From positions 1 to 56,093 of the forward strand of contig JAJEDI010000029.1 in assembly GCA_022821585.1 (NCBI GenBank): a DNA stretch of 56,093 nt, written 5' to 3'. The DNA is from Caldilineaceae bacterium. GTDB lineage: Bacteria > Chloroflexota > Anaerolineae > Caldilineales > Caldilineaceae. The position numbers and the translations under genes were made by a program. The notes beneath the pieces were generated by a model. It was given only the letters and a program-made list of their open reading frames with translations, did not search any database and was not told where the DNA came from. This document shows, piece after piece, positions 8,268 to 20,524 of this stretch (its first letter is position 1; every line of letters begins with the position of its first letter).

Positions 8268-8597
8268 GACGCTGGTGCCAGAGTATGGGGCGAGTACGGG
8301 ACGGGGCTGATTGCAAGACTGGCGAACGACTTGACCCCGCAGTTTGGACGGGGGTTTTCCCGTCAGAACCTTCAGAACATGCGTCTCCTCTACTTAAACT
8401 ACCCGTTGGACAGAATTCGCCAGACGGTGTCTGGCAAATCTGATGATAATTCCATCGAAGCACAACTGGGAGAACTCTTCAATGCTTTCCCTCTGCCCCG
8501 GTCTGCCTGCGTGCGGTTGCAATCTGTCAAAAACGTACAAGCACGTAAATTTTATGAGACAGAGGCATTGCGAGGAGGATGGTCGGTTCGACAGCTT
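8268..8597 (+). pseudogene. DUF1016 / YhcG-type nuclease, N-terminal domain fragment
   Basis: Within a 166-codon frame (8166-8666), residues 35-144 match the N-terminal domain of YhcG-like proteins: EYGTGLIARLANDLTPQFG, GFSRQNLQNMRLLYLNYP, FPLPRSACVRLQSVKN and ARKFYETEALRGGWSVRQL. The first 34 and last 22 residues do not fit the family. The catalytic PD-(D/E)XK domain is absent, and the usual start of the domain is missing. It is therefore a fragment left after deletion, sitting between two decamer cassettes. The family is linked to DNA defence in other bacteria. Confidence 0.8.
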
Positions 8598-8678
8598 CGC
8601 CATCCGACGTTCCCGCGGCGCGGCAAGGCGGCATCCCCGCCGCCAGGCCAATTGCACCTGAATTGAGTTGCGAAGCAG

Positions 8679-8950
8679 GGCAATTGCATCCAAAACAGTG
8701 ATATAATAGCCTGGTGCCAAAATGTGAATAGGCGTTACTGAGAGCGCATCATCATGAAGCCATGACTCTCGCCAAAAGAAAATCTGAAACCGAAAGGGGG
8801 CCGCTGTAAGTCTGTGAACTGTCCATCCTTCATTTGCCGATACCCTTCAGAGACGGCGAGGAAACGTCTGCGAACTCAAGAATGTACGGGCTGAAAAAAA
8901 AAGAAACCCTCCGTCATAGTACGTCATAATACGTCGAAATACGTTCAAAC
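8679..8950 (+). repeat. decamer cassette copy 2
   Basis: The head repeats CAGTGATATAATAGCC (TATAAT at 8702-8707) and CATCATGAAGCCATGACTC. The decamer array starts 209 bp after the TATAAT: CCGTCATAGT / ACGTCATAAT / ACGTCGAAAT / ACGTTCAAAC (8911-8950). The unit sequence is unlike the other cassettes but the 10-bp spacing is the same. Confidence 0.8.
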
Positions 8951-8962
8951 CCGCCCTGACCC

Positions 8963-9290
8963 AGGACAATTGCATCGATTTGGGGTAAGGCCTCGTAAGG
9001 TTCCCAAATTCGGGCAGGAGCGCCCATTGTGGGTGCCATTCATGTGCTATAATTGCGTCCGAATTTGGATGCGTTCGCTCTGGCTTCGAGAAGCCATGAC
9101 TCTCGCCAAAAGAAAATCTGAAGCCGAAGGAGGGCCGCTGCAAATCGATGAACTGCCTATGAACTGTCTGCCCATAGGCCATCAAAGGCGACGAGGAAAC
9201 GACGGCGAAGGCAAGCATTCGAGTCAAGAAAAAAAGAAATCCCACGACTTACCACTACCTACCACTACTTACCACTACTTGACTCGACTT
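8963..9290 (+). repeat. decamer cassette copy 3
   Basis: The head is more diverged (TATAAT at 9048-9053) but shares GAAGCCATGACTCTCGCC with copy 2. The array (9241-9290) reads CCCACGACTT / ACCACTACCT / ACCACTACTT / ACCACTACTT / GACTCGACTT, starting 193 bp after TATAAT. A short frame from the shared ATG (MTLAKRKSEAEGGPLQ) is partly conserved between copies, but stops differ, so I do not call a gene. Confidence 0.78.
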
Positions 9291-9304
9291 GAACCGCCCG
9301 AAAT

Positions 9305-9562
9305 CAGGGCAATTACATCAAAAGCAGTGATATAATAGCCTGATGCCGAAAACTCAATTTTCATAACTGAGAGCGTACTGTCGTCAAGCCATGGATCCCT
9401 CTGGCAGAGAATCTGACGGCGAAGGAGGGCCTTCAGATGATTGTAGGCTGCCCGGTACCCAACAAAGACGGTGAGGAAACGTGCGCGAAGTCAAGCGCAA
9501 AGACCAAAAAAGGGGAAACTGCCCGCTCTGACCCGACTTATCCCGATCCTGAGCGTCCTGAC
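9305..9562 (+). repeat. decamer cassette copy 4
   Basis: The head has GCAGTGATATAATAGCC (TATAAT at 9331-9336). The array at 9533-9562, 202 bp later, reads CCGACTTATC / CCGATCCTGA / GCGTCCTGAC. It is the closest relative of copy 1; the pair form direct repeats of roughly 640 bp, 1.88 kb apart. Confidence 0.8.
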
Positions 9563-10060
9563 ATGACACCCAGCCCACAACCGCCGGCTGACCCCCGTGA
9601 GTCTGCCGCAGTTTAGAGTCGTGGAGTGCCCGTCAGAACCGGGAAATGACGCCACATCAGGGAAAACTGATGCAAAAGTGTAACGACAAAGAGCCGGAAA
9701 AAAGAATTGGCCCGACTTAATCCGACTTAATCCGACTTAACACGCGCTGAAACGCCAAACCTGTCCCGCCATGTCAACTCTCGTACAACTCTCGTACACC
9801 CTGCTCAGACACTGGTACGAAGATCCCCTGCGCCAGCCAGGCCCTGACTGCAGCCCATCACATGAATCACGTAAATCACAGTTCAGACATCACCCAAACA
9901 CTCGCAAACGCTCGTAAACTCTCGTCCAACGCCTATGCGAGACAACCTGCTCTGGCGAGACCCCGTCACAGCCCGTCAGACATATCCAATGAGCTGTTGT
10001 CAAGACAACCCGAAAACGCTTGTAATCTCTCGTAAACGCTCATGAACTCTCGTCCACCGC
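9563..10060 (+). repeat. downstream part of cassette 4 with three further decamer arrays
   Basis: Three arrays are visible. At 9712-9741 the units are CCGACTTAAT / CCGACTTAAT / CCGACTTAAC. At 9901-9930 they are CTCGCAAACG / CTCGTAAACT / CTCGTCCAAC. At 10011-10060 they are CGAAAACGCT / TGTAATCTCT / CGTAAACGCT / CATGAACTCT / CGTCCACCGC. The last two belong to one AACTCTCGTA family, also present inverted at 38161-38210. No gene is apparent. Confidence 0.75.
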
Positions 10061-10179
10061 ACAGATGAGATATCTGCCAGGGTCGGCATCGCTGCCAAAC
10101 GCAAACGGGCCGGCTGCAATCGGAAATATCTTTTCAAGGTGCTTCAAAACCACAATGCAATTGCCCTGGCCGGTGTGTC

Positions 10180-10208
10180 TTGACCCGTGTATGCGTCGGC
10201 CTTATAAT
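10180..10208 (+). promoter_or_regulatory. sigma-70-type promoter for the nuo genes
   Basis: TTGACC (10180-10185), 17 bases, TATAAT (10203-10208): 11 of 12 consensus positions with ideal spacing. It points at nuoB, whose ATG is 167 bp downstream, leaving a long 5' leader of about 160 nt in which I see no recognised riboswitch. Confidence 0.75.
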
Positions 10209-10374
10209 CCACTTGTAACGAAATTCACTTGCTTTTTCCCCTGCGATAAGGTATATTTGGACTATGGTGGGCAAATGGACGCATGGGGCGTTCCGTTTTT
10301 AATCTGTACGCGGCGCCGGCCCTGCGGGGCGTGGATGGTCAGGGGTCGCGGGAGCATTTGACAGGGATCCCGGC

Positions 10375-11166
<792 letters not shown>

Positions 11167-11258
11167 GACAGTTCTTAGTAGGCAGTCTTTGGTAACTGCT
11201 GTGACCGGGCTGGTAGGGACATAAGAGATAGAATTCAGCGATATATTGAGAGCTTGGA

Positions 11259-13037
<1,779 letters not shown>

Positions 13038-13145
13038 TTTTCAGTTTCTGGTTTTCAGTTTTTAGTAACTGCCCGCGAGTGCGTGGAGTGCCGTTACTAA
13101 AAACTAAAAACTGACTACTAAAAACTGCACTTGGGGGTTTACAGA
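13038..13145 (+). repeat. heptamer repeats forming an inverted repeat between nuoCD and nuoI
   Basis: Runs of 7-bp units (TTTTCAG / TTTTTAG types) occur here in both orientations. AGTTTTTAGTAAC (13057-13069) pairs perfectly with GTTACTAAAAACT (13093-13105), with a 23-nt loop. In RNA this would be a 13-bp stem between two genes of one complex and could affect transcript processing. Confidence 0.7.
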
Positions 13146-14018
<873 letters not shown>

Positions 14019-14105
14019 CTGCAGCTTTTAGTAGTCAGTCTCAGTTCTTAGTGACGCCGATTGGCCGAGCCTTTAGCAATTGCCGGCCACTGAGGAGGTA
14101 GGGCG

Positions 14106-14804
14106 ATGACGGTTAAGATTACATTTTATGGGCATGCGACGTTTGGGGTTGATGCGGACGGGACGAAGCTTCTGATCGACCCGTTTCTGGCGCCGAACAA
14201 CCCGGTGGCGCCGGCGGACGCGACCGCGGAGAGCGTCGACGCCGACGTCATGATTATTTCGCATGGACACGGCGACCACATCGCCGATGCGATCCCGGTT
14301 GCCAAGCGCACCGGCTGCCTCGTGATCTGCAACTTTGAGATCGGCGACTGGCTGATGGCGCAGGGGGTGGAGAACGTGCACCAGCTGCACATTGGGGGCG
14401 GCTTCAACTTCGATTTCGGCCGCGTCAAACTGACGATCGCGCATCACGGCAGCGGTCTGCCCGACGGCAGCTACGGCGGCAATCCCGCCGGCATCCTGAT
14501 CCACTTCAACGACGGCACCGACGTCTACTTCGCCGGCGATACCGGCCTGACCTACGATATGCGCCTCATCGGCGACGTGGGCGGCGTGGACCTGGCGGCG
14601 CTGCCGATCGGCGACAACTTCACGATGGGGCCGGACGACGCTATCAAAGCGGCCCAGTTCGTGAAAGCCAAGAAAGTGCTTCCCTTCCACTACAATACAT
14701 TCCCGCCGATTGAACAGGATGTGGAAGCCTTTGCGCAGAAGCTGCAGGACGAGTCCGACATTGAGTGCGCGATTCTGAATCCCGGCGATAGTTTAGACGT
14801 ATAA
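14106..14804 (+). CDS. UPF0173 metal-dependent hydrolase
   Basis: 232 residues of the metallo-beta-lactamase fold. HGHGDH (53-58) is the metal site; further ligands lie in AHHGSG, FAGDTGL and LPFHYNTFP. The length matches the UPF0173 family (YtkL and relatives), whose physiological substrate is unsettled. A strong GAGGAGGT ribosome site precedes the ATG. It lies 87 bp after nuoI, separated by heptamer repeats, so it could share the transcript. Confidence 0.9.
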   Translation: MTVKITFYGHATFGVDADGTKLLIDPFLAPNNPVAPADATAESVDADVMIISHGHGDHIADAIPVAKRTGCLVICNFEIGDWLMAQGVENVHQLHIGGGFNFDFGRVKLTIAHHGSGLPDGSYGGNPAGILIHFNDGTDVYFAGDTGLTYDMRLIGDVGGVDLAALPIGDNFTMGPDDAIKAAQFVKAKKVLPFHYNTFPPIEQDVEAFAQKLQDESDIECAILNPGDSLDV

Positions 14805-14902
14805 GAAAGGACGTATACTGAAGCGGGAGTCTTCCTGGTTAACACCCCGTCAGAGGTCTGAGCGCCAACGTGAAGTGAGTTGGACGAGTAAAGGGAGGAC
14901 GT

Positions 14903-15268
14903 ATGGTTGATGTAAATGATGCGGTACTCGACGGAAAGGCGGAGTTGTTCTTCCCGGCCTACTTGATCCCTTCGTTGCGGGATCTGCGCGGCGACAGTTG
15001 GCGCGAGCTGGTCGATCGAGTGTCGGTGTTGCCCGATACGCACCCGGACAGTCTGGCTTTCGTGCTGATGATGATCAATCTGGGCGACTGTATGAAGTGT
15101 CACAGCAACTACTATAAATTCCTGCGCGGCTGCGCCTTCTGCTCGCTGCAGACGATCCGCACCTTCAAGGGGACCGACGCCGACCTGCTGCGGCTGTACA
15201 GCAACGCCCAGGAAGAGATCGACCGCCAGCTGAGCGGCATGGGTACGTTGACGCTGGCAGCAGCCTGA
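14903..15268 (+). CDS. small cysteine-rich protein of unknown function
   Basis: 121 residues, no recognised family. The middle holds CMKCHSNYYKFLRGCAFCS, that is CxxCH followed by CxxC. CxxCH can bind haem c, but there is no signal peptide, so a zinc or Fe-S site is at least as likely. GGGAGGACGT precedes the ATG. A strong terminator follows at 15316, so it is the last gene of this transcription unit that begins at nuoB or UPF0173. Confidence 0.75.
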   Translation: MVDVNDAVLDGKAELFFPAYLIPSLRDLRGDSWRELVDRVSVLPDTHPDSLAFVLMMINLGDCMKCHSNYYKFLRGCAFCSLQTIRTFKGTDADLLRLYSNAQEEIDRQLSGMGTLTLAAA

Positions 15269-15315
15269 ACAGGAAGTTCTGCGACCCAGGTCAGCGCTCC
15301 GCGAATGGACATAGA

Positions 15316-15343
15316 CCAGCGCCTCTGTGCGCTGGTTTTTTTT
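15316..15343 (+). terminator. rho-independent terminator
   Basis: Perfect 7-bp stem CCAGCGC (316-322 of this kilobase) with GCGCTGG (329-335), loop CTCTGT, followed by eight T. It ends the unit that includes the 121-residue gene. Confidence 0.9.
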
Positions 15344-15428
15344 CGTTCCACGGAGGGCCGCGGAGGACGATTCTTCAAATGTCAACGGAACACAGCGACA
15401 CGGCGGTTTGCGACAGGACGGGACTTTG

Positions 15429-16814
15429 ATGGACTCCCCGGATCCGCTCGTACGGGATGCACCGCCTAAAAGGGACGGCGCCTTTCGAGTTGCCGTCATA
15501 GGAGGCGGGGTTGCGGGTCTTACCGCGGCGTACGAGCTCGCGGGCACGGGCAGTGCGCAGGTGCATGTCTTCGAAAACGGGCCGGAGCTGGGCGGGCTGG
15601 CGTCGGGTTTCAAGGGTCGGGCAAGCTGGGACTGGCCGCTGGAGAAGTTTTATCATCATCTGTTCACCAACGATGACGCGATCATACGGCTGACGGAACA
15701 GATCGGCGCGGGCGACCTGTTGGAGATCCACCGCCCCTCGACGGTCATGCACTTTCAGGGTGCGAACTATCCCCTTGACAGCCCCACACACCTCCTGCGG
15801 TTTCCGCATCTGTCGCTGCCCGAGAAGCTGCGCATGGGCCTTGTGCTGGCCTATCTGAAATATCACCCGCGGCCGCCGTGGCGAGCGTTTGACCGCCTGC
15901 TGGCGGATGAATGGCTGGCGCGGCGCATGGGCGAGACGGCCTACGGTAAGCTGTGGCGGCCGATGCTGGAGGGCAAGTTCGGCCCGCATTTCCAGGATGT
16001 CAATTTGGCGTGGTTCTGGGCGAGGGTCTACAAGCGTACGCCGCGGCTCGGCTACTACCGCGGGGGCTTTCAGGCTTTCGTGGACAGGCTGGGCGCGGCC
16101 GCGCGCGAGCGGGGGGTAACGATCGAGACGAATGCGCCGGTGCGCTCGCTGACGCCGCTGCCGGCGGGCGGTTTCAGGATAGAGAGCGGGGAGAAGGGCG
16201 AAGATGGAGGCGAGCCGCCGGCTTCTCGCAGCTTCGACGCCGTGCTCTCGACGGTCAGCCCGGGTTTGATGCAGCGGCTGGCGCCGCAGCTGCCGGACAG
16301 CTATCTGTCGCAGTTGGGCTCGCTGCGGCACATGGGGGCGGTGGTGATAACGGTGGCGCTGGACCGCCCGCTGCTCAAGGATACCTATTGGGTGAACGTG
16401 CCCAAGGCGGAGGGGCTGCCGTTCCTGGTTCTGGTCGAGCACACGAACATGGTCGATTCGAGCCACTACGGCGGCGATCATCTGCTCTATCTGGGCGACT
16501 ACCTGGAGCCGTCGCACCGCTATTTCTCGATGTCGCAGGAGGAGCTGCTGGCGGAGTTTCTGCCGGCGCTGCCGCGCTTCAACCGCGAGTTCCGGCCCGA
16601 GTGGGTGACGGGCGCCTGGCTGCACCGGGCTACGTATGCGCAGCCGGTGCCCGTCCGGGGCTACGCCGCAATGATCCCGGAGTTGCGTACGCCGTTGCGG
16701 GGCCTCTACTTCGCGTCGATGAGCCAGGTGTACCCGTGGGACCGGGGGACGAACTACGCGGTGGAGATCGGGCAGCGGGCGGCGCGGATGATTGTTGACG
16801 ACAGTGGTCAGTAG
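15429..16814 (+). CDS. FAD-dependent oxidoreductase, protoporphyrinogen-oxidase/amine-oxidase-like
   Basis: 461 residues. The N-terminal dinucleotide fold (VAVIGGGVAGLTAAYEL, from residue 21) binds FAD, followed by GLASGFKGRASWDWPLEKFYHH. Residues near the C-terminus (GLYFASMSQVYPWDRGTNYAVEIG) close the FAD site. The superfamily includes flavin oxidases, desaturases and UDP-galactopyranose-mutase-like enzymes; the substrate cannot be told. The start at 15429 was chosen because the FAD fold begins 20 residues later and the upstream in-frame ATG (15327) falls within the terminator. Confidence 0.85.
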   Translation: MDSPDPLVRDAPPKRDGAFRVAVIGGGVAGLTAAYELAGTGSAQVHVFENGPELGGLASGFKGRASWDWPLEKFYHHLFTNDDAIIRLTEQIGAGDLLEIHRPSTVMHFQGANYPLDSPTHLLRFPHLSLPEKLRMGLVLAYLKYHPRPPWRAFDRLLADEWLARRMGETAYGKLWRPMLEGKFGPHFQDVNLAWFWARVYKRTPRLGYYRGGFQAFVDRLGAAARERGVTIETNAPVRSLTPLPAGGFRIESGEKGEDGGEPPASRSFDAVLSTVSPGLMQRLAPQLPDSYLSQLGSLRHMGAVVITVALDRPLLKDTYWVNVPKAEGLPFLVLVEHTNMVDSSHYGGDHLLYLGDYLEPSHRYFSMSQEELLAEFLPALPRFNREFRPEWVTGAWLHRATYAQPVPVRGYAAMIPELRTPLRGLYFASMSQVYPWDRGTNYAVEIGQRAARMIVDDSGQ

Positions 16815-16978
16815 TCAGTGGTCAGTGAACTGCTGGGGTTAGGAGAGTTGATACGGCCTTATATGAAGCGGATGCGCAGGGCGAAGCGTTTTTGACAGGG
16901 GAATAGGGGCAGAGTAAGGTAGCGGCAGGCATTCAACATTCCGGCGGCATGCCGGGATTCGAGGGATAGGAAACGACT

Positions 16979-17815
16979 ATGGCCAGTGGAAATAGCGACA
17001 GTGGCGGCGCGGCGGGCGGGATCCCTTCGGACCCGCGGATTGAGGCGAAGCTGGGGATAAAGATCAAGAATATCGTCGCGGTGGCGAGCGGCAAGGGCGG
17101 CGTGGGCAAGAGCACGGTCAGCGTGAACCTGGCGGTGAGCCTGGCGCAGACGGGCGCGGCGGTTGGCCTGCTGGACGCCGATATCTACGGGCCGAATATC
17201 CCCATCATGATGGGCGTGGATGAGATGCCGCCGGTGGAAGCGGGCAAGCTGATCCCGGCGGAGGCGCATGGCGTGCGCTTCATGAGCATGGGCTTTCTGC
17301 TGCCGCCGGAGCAGGCGCTGATCTGGCGGGGGCCGATGCTGCACAAGGCGATCCAGCAGCTGTTCACCGACGTGCGCTGGGGCGAGCTGGACTATCTGAT
17401 CGTGGACCTGCCGCCGGGCACGGGGGACGCGCAGCTTTCGCTGGCGCAGATCGCGCCGCTGACCGGCGGCCTGATCGTGACGATGCCGCAGATGGTGTCG
17501 GTGGCGGATGCACGGCGGGGCGCGGCGGCGTTTGAGCAGTTGGAGGTGCCCATACTGGGCATTATCGAGAATATGAGCGGTGAGGTCTTTGGCAGCGGCG
17601 GCGGCGAGACCGCGGCCCGCGAACTGGGCACGGACCTGCTGGGCGTTGTCGCCCTGGAGGCCGAGATCAGCGCTTCGGGCGACCGGGGCAGGCCGATCGT
17701 TGCCGCCAACCCCGCAGGCGCAGCGGCGCGCACGTTCGGTGAGCTGGCCAAGAAGGTGGTGGCGCAGCTGCGGGCAGTGTCGGGGGGCAGTCAGCCGCAG
17801 TTGAAGATAGTTTGA
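16979..17815 (+). CDS. Mrp/NBP35-family P-loop ATPase
   Basis: 278 residues. The deviant Walker A motif [10 protein letters not shown] lies at 37-46, followed by [16 protein letters not shown] and [17 protein letters not shown]. The family carries and delivers Fe-S clusters. Here the usual CPxC pair after IIENMS is replaced by GEVFGSGGG, and the N-terminal DUF59 domain is missing, so cluster carriage in the standard way is doubtful. The preceding FAD gene and the nearby nuo genes give a redox context. Confidence 0.9.
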   Translation: MASGNSDSGGAAGGIPSDPRIEAKLGIKIKNIVAVASGKGGVGKSTVSVNLAVSLAQTGAAVGLLDADIYGPNIPIMMGVDEMPPVEAGKLIPAEAHGVRFMSMGFLLPPEQALIWRGPMLHKAIQQLFTDVRWGELDYLIVDLPPGTGDAQLSLAQIAPLTGGLIVTMPQMVSVADARRGAAAFEQLEVPILGIIENMSGEVFGSGGGETAARELGTDLLGVVALEAEISASGDRGRPIVAANPAGAAARTFGELAKKVVAQLRAVSGGSQPQLKIV

Positions 17816-17994
17816 AACTGCAGTTATTAGTTCTCAGTTTCTAGTTTTCAGTGAACACCTCCCGGACTTGATGGCTGGTCGGTTTTGGGAGGTTATATCT
17901 TTGGTGGGCTGGGCCGGATTGACGTTGAGTCTGTGAAGGGTTGAAGGGGCACGAAGAAACCGGAGCTGTTGGTAGCAGGTGTTTTAGAGAGGGA

Positions 17995-18040
17995 AACACA
18001 CCCGGAAGACGTCGAGGAGGTGGCGTCCGCCGGGTGTGTT
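17995..18040. terminator. hairpin downstream of the iron-binding lipoprotein gene
   Basis: AACACACCCGG (17995-18005) pairs with CCGGGTGTGTT (18030-18040), 11 bp, with GACG/CGTC extending inside. It lies 28 bp past the stop of the minus-strand gene and could serve transcription from both sides, although the T-runs are short. Confidence 0.5.
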
Positions 18041-18067
18041 TTGGGGTAAAAGAGGGAAACGAAACCC

Positions 18068-19114
18068 TTACTGCAGCGCGTTTACCTCTTGAAGAAGCTC
18101 GAGTGTTCCCTGCAGGTCATCAATGTCGGTCAGGTCGATATCGGGCGTGTTCACGTCGGCCAGGGGCAGCAGCCCGTCGGCGGTGGTCGGAATGCCGACT
18201 ACGAGGGGGTATTCGTTGGTCTGCTCGGAGAAGTAGGTCTGCGCTTCGTCTGAGAGCAGGAAGGCGACGAATGCCTCGGCTGCGGCCCGGTCTTTGGCGG
18301 TATCCAGCACGGCTGCGCCGGCCACGTTGATCATGGCGCCGGCATCACCGGCGGCCGGGTGGTGGTTCTTGGCCTGGAAACCGGGATCTTCCTTAAGGAA
18401 TCTGTACAGGTAGTAGTGGTTTACCAGGCCGAGCACGACCTCGCCGCGGCCGGTGGCCTCGACGATGGGCGTATTCTTGGCGTAGACCTGCACGTCGTTG
18501 GCGATCATGGCTTCGAGCCACTCACGAGCCCGGTCTTCGCCTTCGAGAACGCGGACGGCGGTGACGAAGGCCTGGAAGCTGCCGTTGGTGGGCGCCCAGC
18601 CGATCTTCCCCTTCCACTGGGGCTCTGTCAGCTCCCAGATGTCGTTGGGCAGTTCGTCCATGCTGACCATTTCGGTATTGTAAACGAAGACGCGAGCGCG
18701 TCCGCTGGCGCCGACCCAGTCGCCCCTGCCGCTCTGGAAGCGGGGATCGACCCTGTCCAGGATCTCTGCCGGCAGCTGTGTGAAACGCCCTGCGAGAGAG
18801 AGGGCGCCGAGCGCGCCGGCGTCCTGGCCGAAGAAGACGTCGGCAGGTGAGTTCTGACCTTCTTCCATTATTGTCGCGGCCAGTTCGGCTGTGCCGCCAT
18901 AGCGAACATTGACGGTGACGCCGCTGACTTCCTGGTAGCGCTCAAGCAGAGGTCCGACCAGATTCTCGTTGCGTCCTGAGTAGACGGTCAGCTCTGTGGC
19001 TTCCATGGCGCTCGCCGTGTCCGCCGGCGCCTGAACCGGCACACAGGCGGTCAGCAGCAGGCCGGCCAGAAGAACCAGAGTAATCTGCACCCCACCGATA
19101 CTCTTGACAAACAT
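18068..19114 (-). CDS. Fe(3+) ABC transporter substrate-binding lipoprotein
   Basis: 348 residues. A lipoprotein signal ends in LLAGLLLTACVP, so the mature protein starts at the cysteine and is held on the outside of the membrane. The solute-binding fold follows (LTVYSGRNENLVGPLLERY, ADVFFGQDAGALGAL). NHYYLYR provides the paired tyrosines typical of ferric-iron binders of the FbpA/FutA type. The start at 19114 gives a proper signal peptide and follows GGGGGAAG. No permease or ATPase gene is adjacent. Confidence 0.88.
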   Translation of the reverse strand: MFVKSIGGVQITLVLLAGLLLTACVPVQAPADTASAMEATELTVYSGRNENLVGPLLERYQEVSGVTVNVRYGGTAELAATIMEEGQNSPADVFFGQDAGALGALSLAGRFTQLPAEILDRVDPRFQSGRGDWVGASGRARVFVYNTEMVSMDELPNDIWELTEPQWKGKIGWAPTNGSFQAFVTAVRVLEGEDRAREWLEAMIANDVQVYAKNTPIVEATGRGEVVLGLVNHYYLYRFLKEDPGFQAKNHHPAAGDAGAMINVAGAAVLDTAKDRAAAEAFVAFLLSDEAQTYFSEQTNEYPLVVGIPTTADGLLPLADVNTPDIDLTDIDDLQGTLELLQEVNALQ

Positions 19115-19519
19115 GAGAGACTTCCCCCAGTCTTGTGTGTTTGTGGGCACGCCTTTGTTCAGGAAGGCGAATTTTGGAGCCGGTCTGCGTTCCGTCCGGA
19201 TCGGAACTGACAGACGGGCCTGTAAACAGGTACGCGCTGGCAGTGCCATTGGCTTTGCCGCGCGCCACAGAAGTCTAGCACAAAAGAAGGCGGAAATTTG
19301 ACGAGAATGGAAGCAGTTTTTTGCGGCAGCAGTAAACCGGGGTATTAAGGACGGTTCACTGAGGAGTTAACGTGCGTTGCGCCAAAAGCGAGGAGTGAGT
19401 AAAGAGAAGTGAGGAGAGAAACGGATTTGCTCTCCTCACTGTGGTTCGTGAATTGACTGTGGCTGAATTGTAACGCTCTTAGCAACCCCAGCCGGCTAAT
19501 GTTGCGGCGGCGACGGAGG
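19115..19519. other. intergenic stretch with a dispersed repeat and hairpin
   Basis: No gene seen. Positions about 19389-19470 repeat at about 24255-24330 (shared GAGGAGAG, AAGTGAGGAGAG and GAACTGACTGTGGCTG-like blocks). Inside, AGTGAGGAGAG (19408-19418) pairs with CTCTCCTCACT (19430-19440). Confidence 0.55.
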
Positions 19520-20461
19520 TCAGGCCGGGGTGGGGGCGTGGACGGCGTGGGAGAGCAGGCGGTATTGGGGGACGCGCTCGATGGCGGCCGATGCGCGGCA
19601 GCTCAGTGGATTGGCGAACTCTGATTCTTCGGCGAGGACGAAGAGCTCGTGGACGATGTCGTCGCCGTTGGAGCGGAAGCGGCAGGTCCAGACGTCGTCT
19701 TCGTTGCCGGCGTCGAGGAGGGAGAAGGCGTCGAGCGAGTGCCGGTGGGTTTCGGCGCGCAGGTAGTATTCGGCGGCTTGGACGGGCGCCTTATAGCAGG
19801 AGCGGCCGCGGTAGTGGTCGAGGGCGTAGACGTCGCCGGCGTTGTAGGTGTCGACGATGGGCAGGGCGTCTTCTGCGCTGAGGCGGCCGTAGTAGAGTCC
19901 GTGCGGCAGGACGATCATGGTGGCGGCGAAGCGGTGGCCGCCGGTGTGGGTAGTCTGCCAGACCTGGTCGCCGGCGTAGGCGGCCATGGTGAGGTAGACG
20001 GGGACGCCGAGTGTGGCGCAGCAGCGGTCGCGGCTGCCGTTGGTGCAGACGAGGAAGAGGGGCTCGTCGTGCTTGTGGGCGGAGTAGCGCGCGGGGTCGG
20101 TGCGCATTTCGGTCACCATGGCGGGCAGGTCCATGGCGGCGAGGTCGGTGAAGTCCTGCAACTCGAAGCGATAGAGTGCGGCAACGTCCTCCTGGGAGAG
20201 GCCGATGAAGAAGCTGGTGGCGGAGCCGTTGCGGGATTCGCCGCGTTTGATGAGCTGGAGGCGAGCGCCTGGGGTGTCGGCGACGGCCTGTGCCAGGTGT
20301 GCTTTGAGCGCGTCGTCCAGCTTGCTCTCTTCCATGGCCTTGGCGCCCCAGACGGCGGGGTATTCGAGCACAAACCAGACATCGGTGGCGTTGCCGGCGG
20401 TGCCGTAGATTTGTTCGCCGGAGGTGCGTGAGAGTTGGGAACAGTATTGATCCTGTGTCAT
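19520..20461 (-). CDS. sucrase/ferredoxin-like family protein
   Basis: 313 residues matching the Suc_Fer-like family: LFLVCTNGSRDRCCATLG and VWQTTHTGGHRFAATMIVLPHG are its hallmarks, and the latter is near the end of the thioredoxin-like ferredoxin fold. Despite the name, no sucrose role is established; some relatives bind a [2Fe-2S] cluster. It lies 63 bp downstream of the MFS gene on the same strand, so both may be co-transcribed. Confidence 0.85.
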   Translation of the reverse strand: MTQDQYCSQLSRTSGEQIYGTAGNATDVWFVLEYPAVWGAKAMEESKLDDALKAHLAQAVADTPGARLQLIKRGESRNGSATSFFIGLSQEDVAALYRFELQDFTDLAAMDLPAMVTEMRTDPARYSAHKHDEPLFLVCTNGSRDRCCATLGVPVYLTMAAYAGDQVWQTTHTGGHRFAATMIVLPHGLYYGRLSAEDALPIVDTYNAGDVYALDHYRGRSCYKAPVQAAEYYLRAETHRHSLDAFSLLDAGNEDDVWTCRFRSNGDDIVHELFVLAEESEFANPLSCRASAAIERVPQYRLLSHAVHAPTPA

Positions 20462-20524
20462 TTTGTGTCTCCGTGAGGTAGGCGCTTTTTTGAATTTCTA
20501 CCATGAACCGGCACGGGGCGCAAG

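Noticed and set aside
8970..9335. 121-codon frame inside cassette 3
   Set aside because: The start is shared with other cassettes, but stops and later sequence differ, and the frame runs through a 10-bp repeat array.
7423..10060. CRISPR array
   Set aside because: Units are 10 bp with no spacers, and the longer repeats are not regularly spaced.
14903..15268. cytochrome c
   Set aside because: CxxCH is present but there is no signal peptide or membrane anchor for export.
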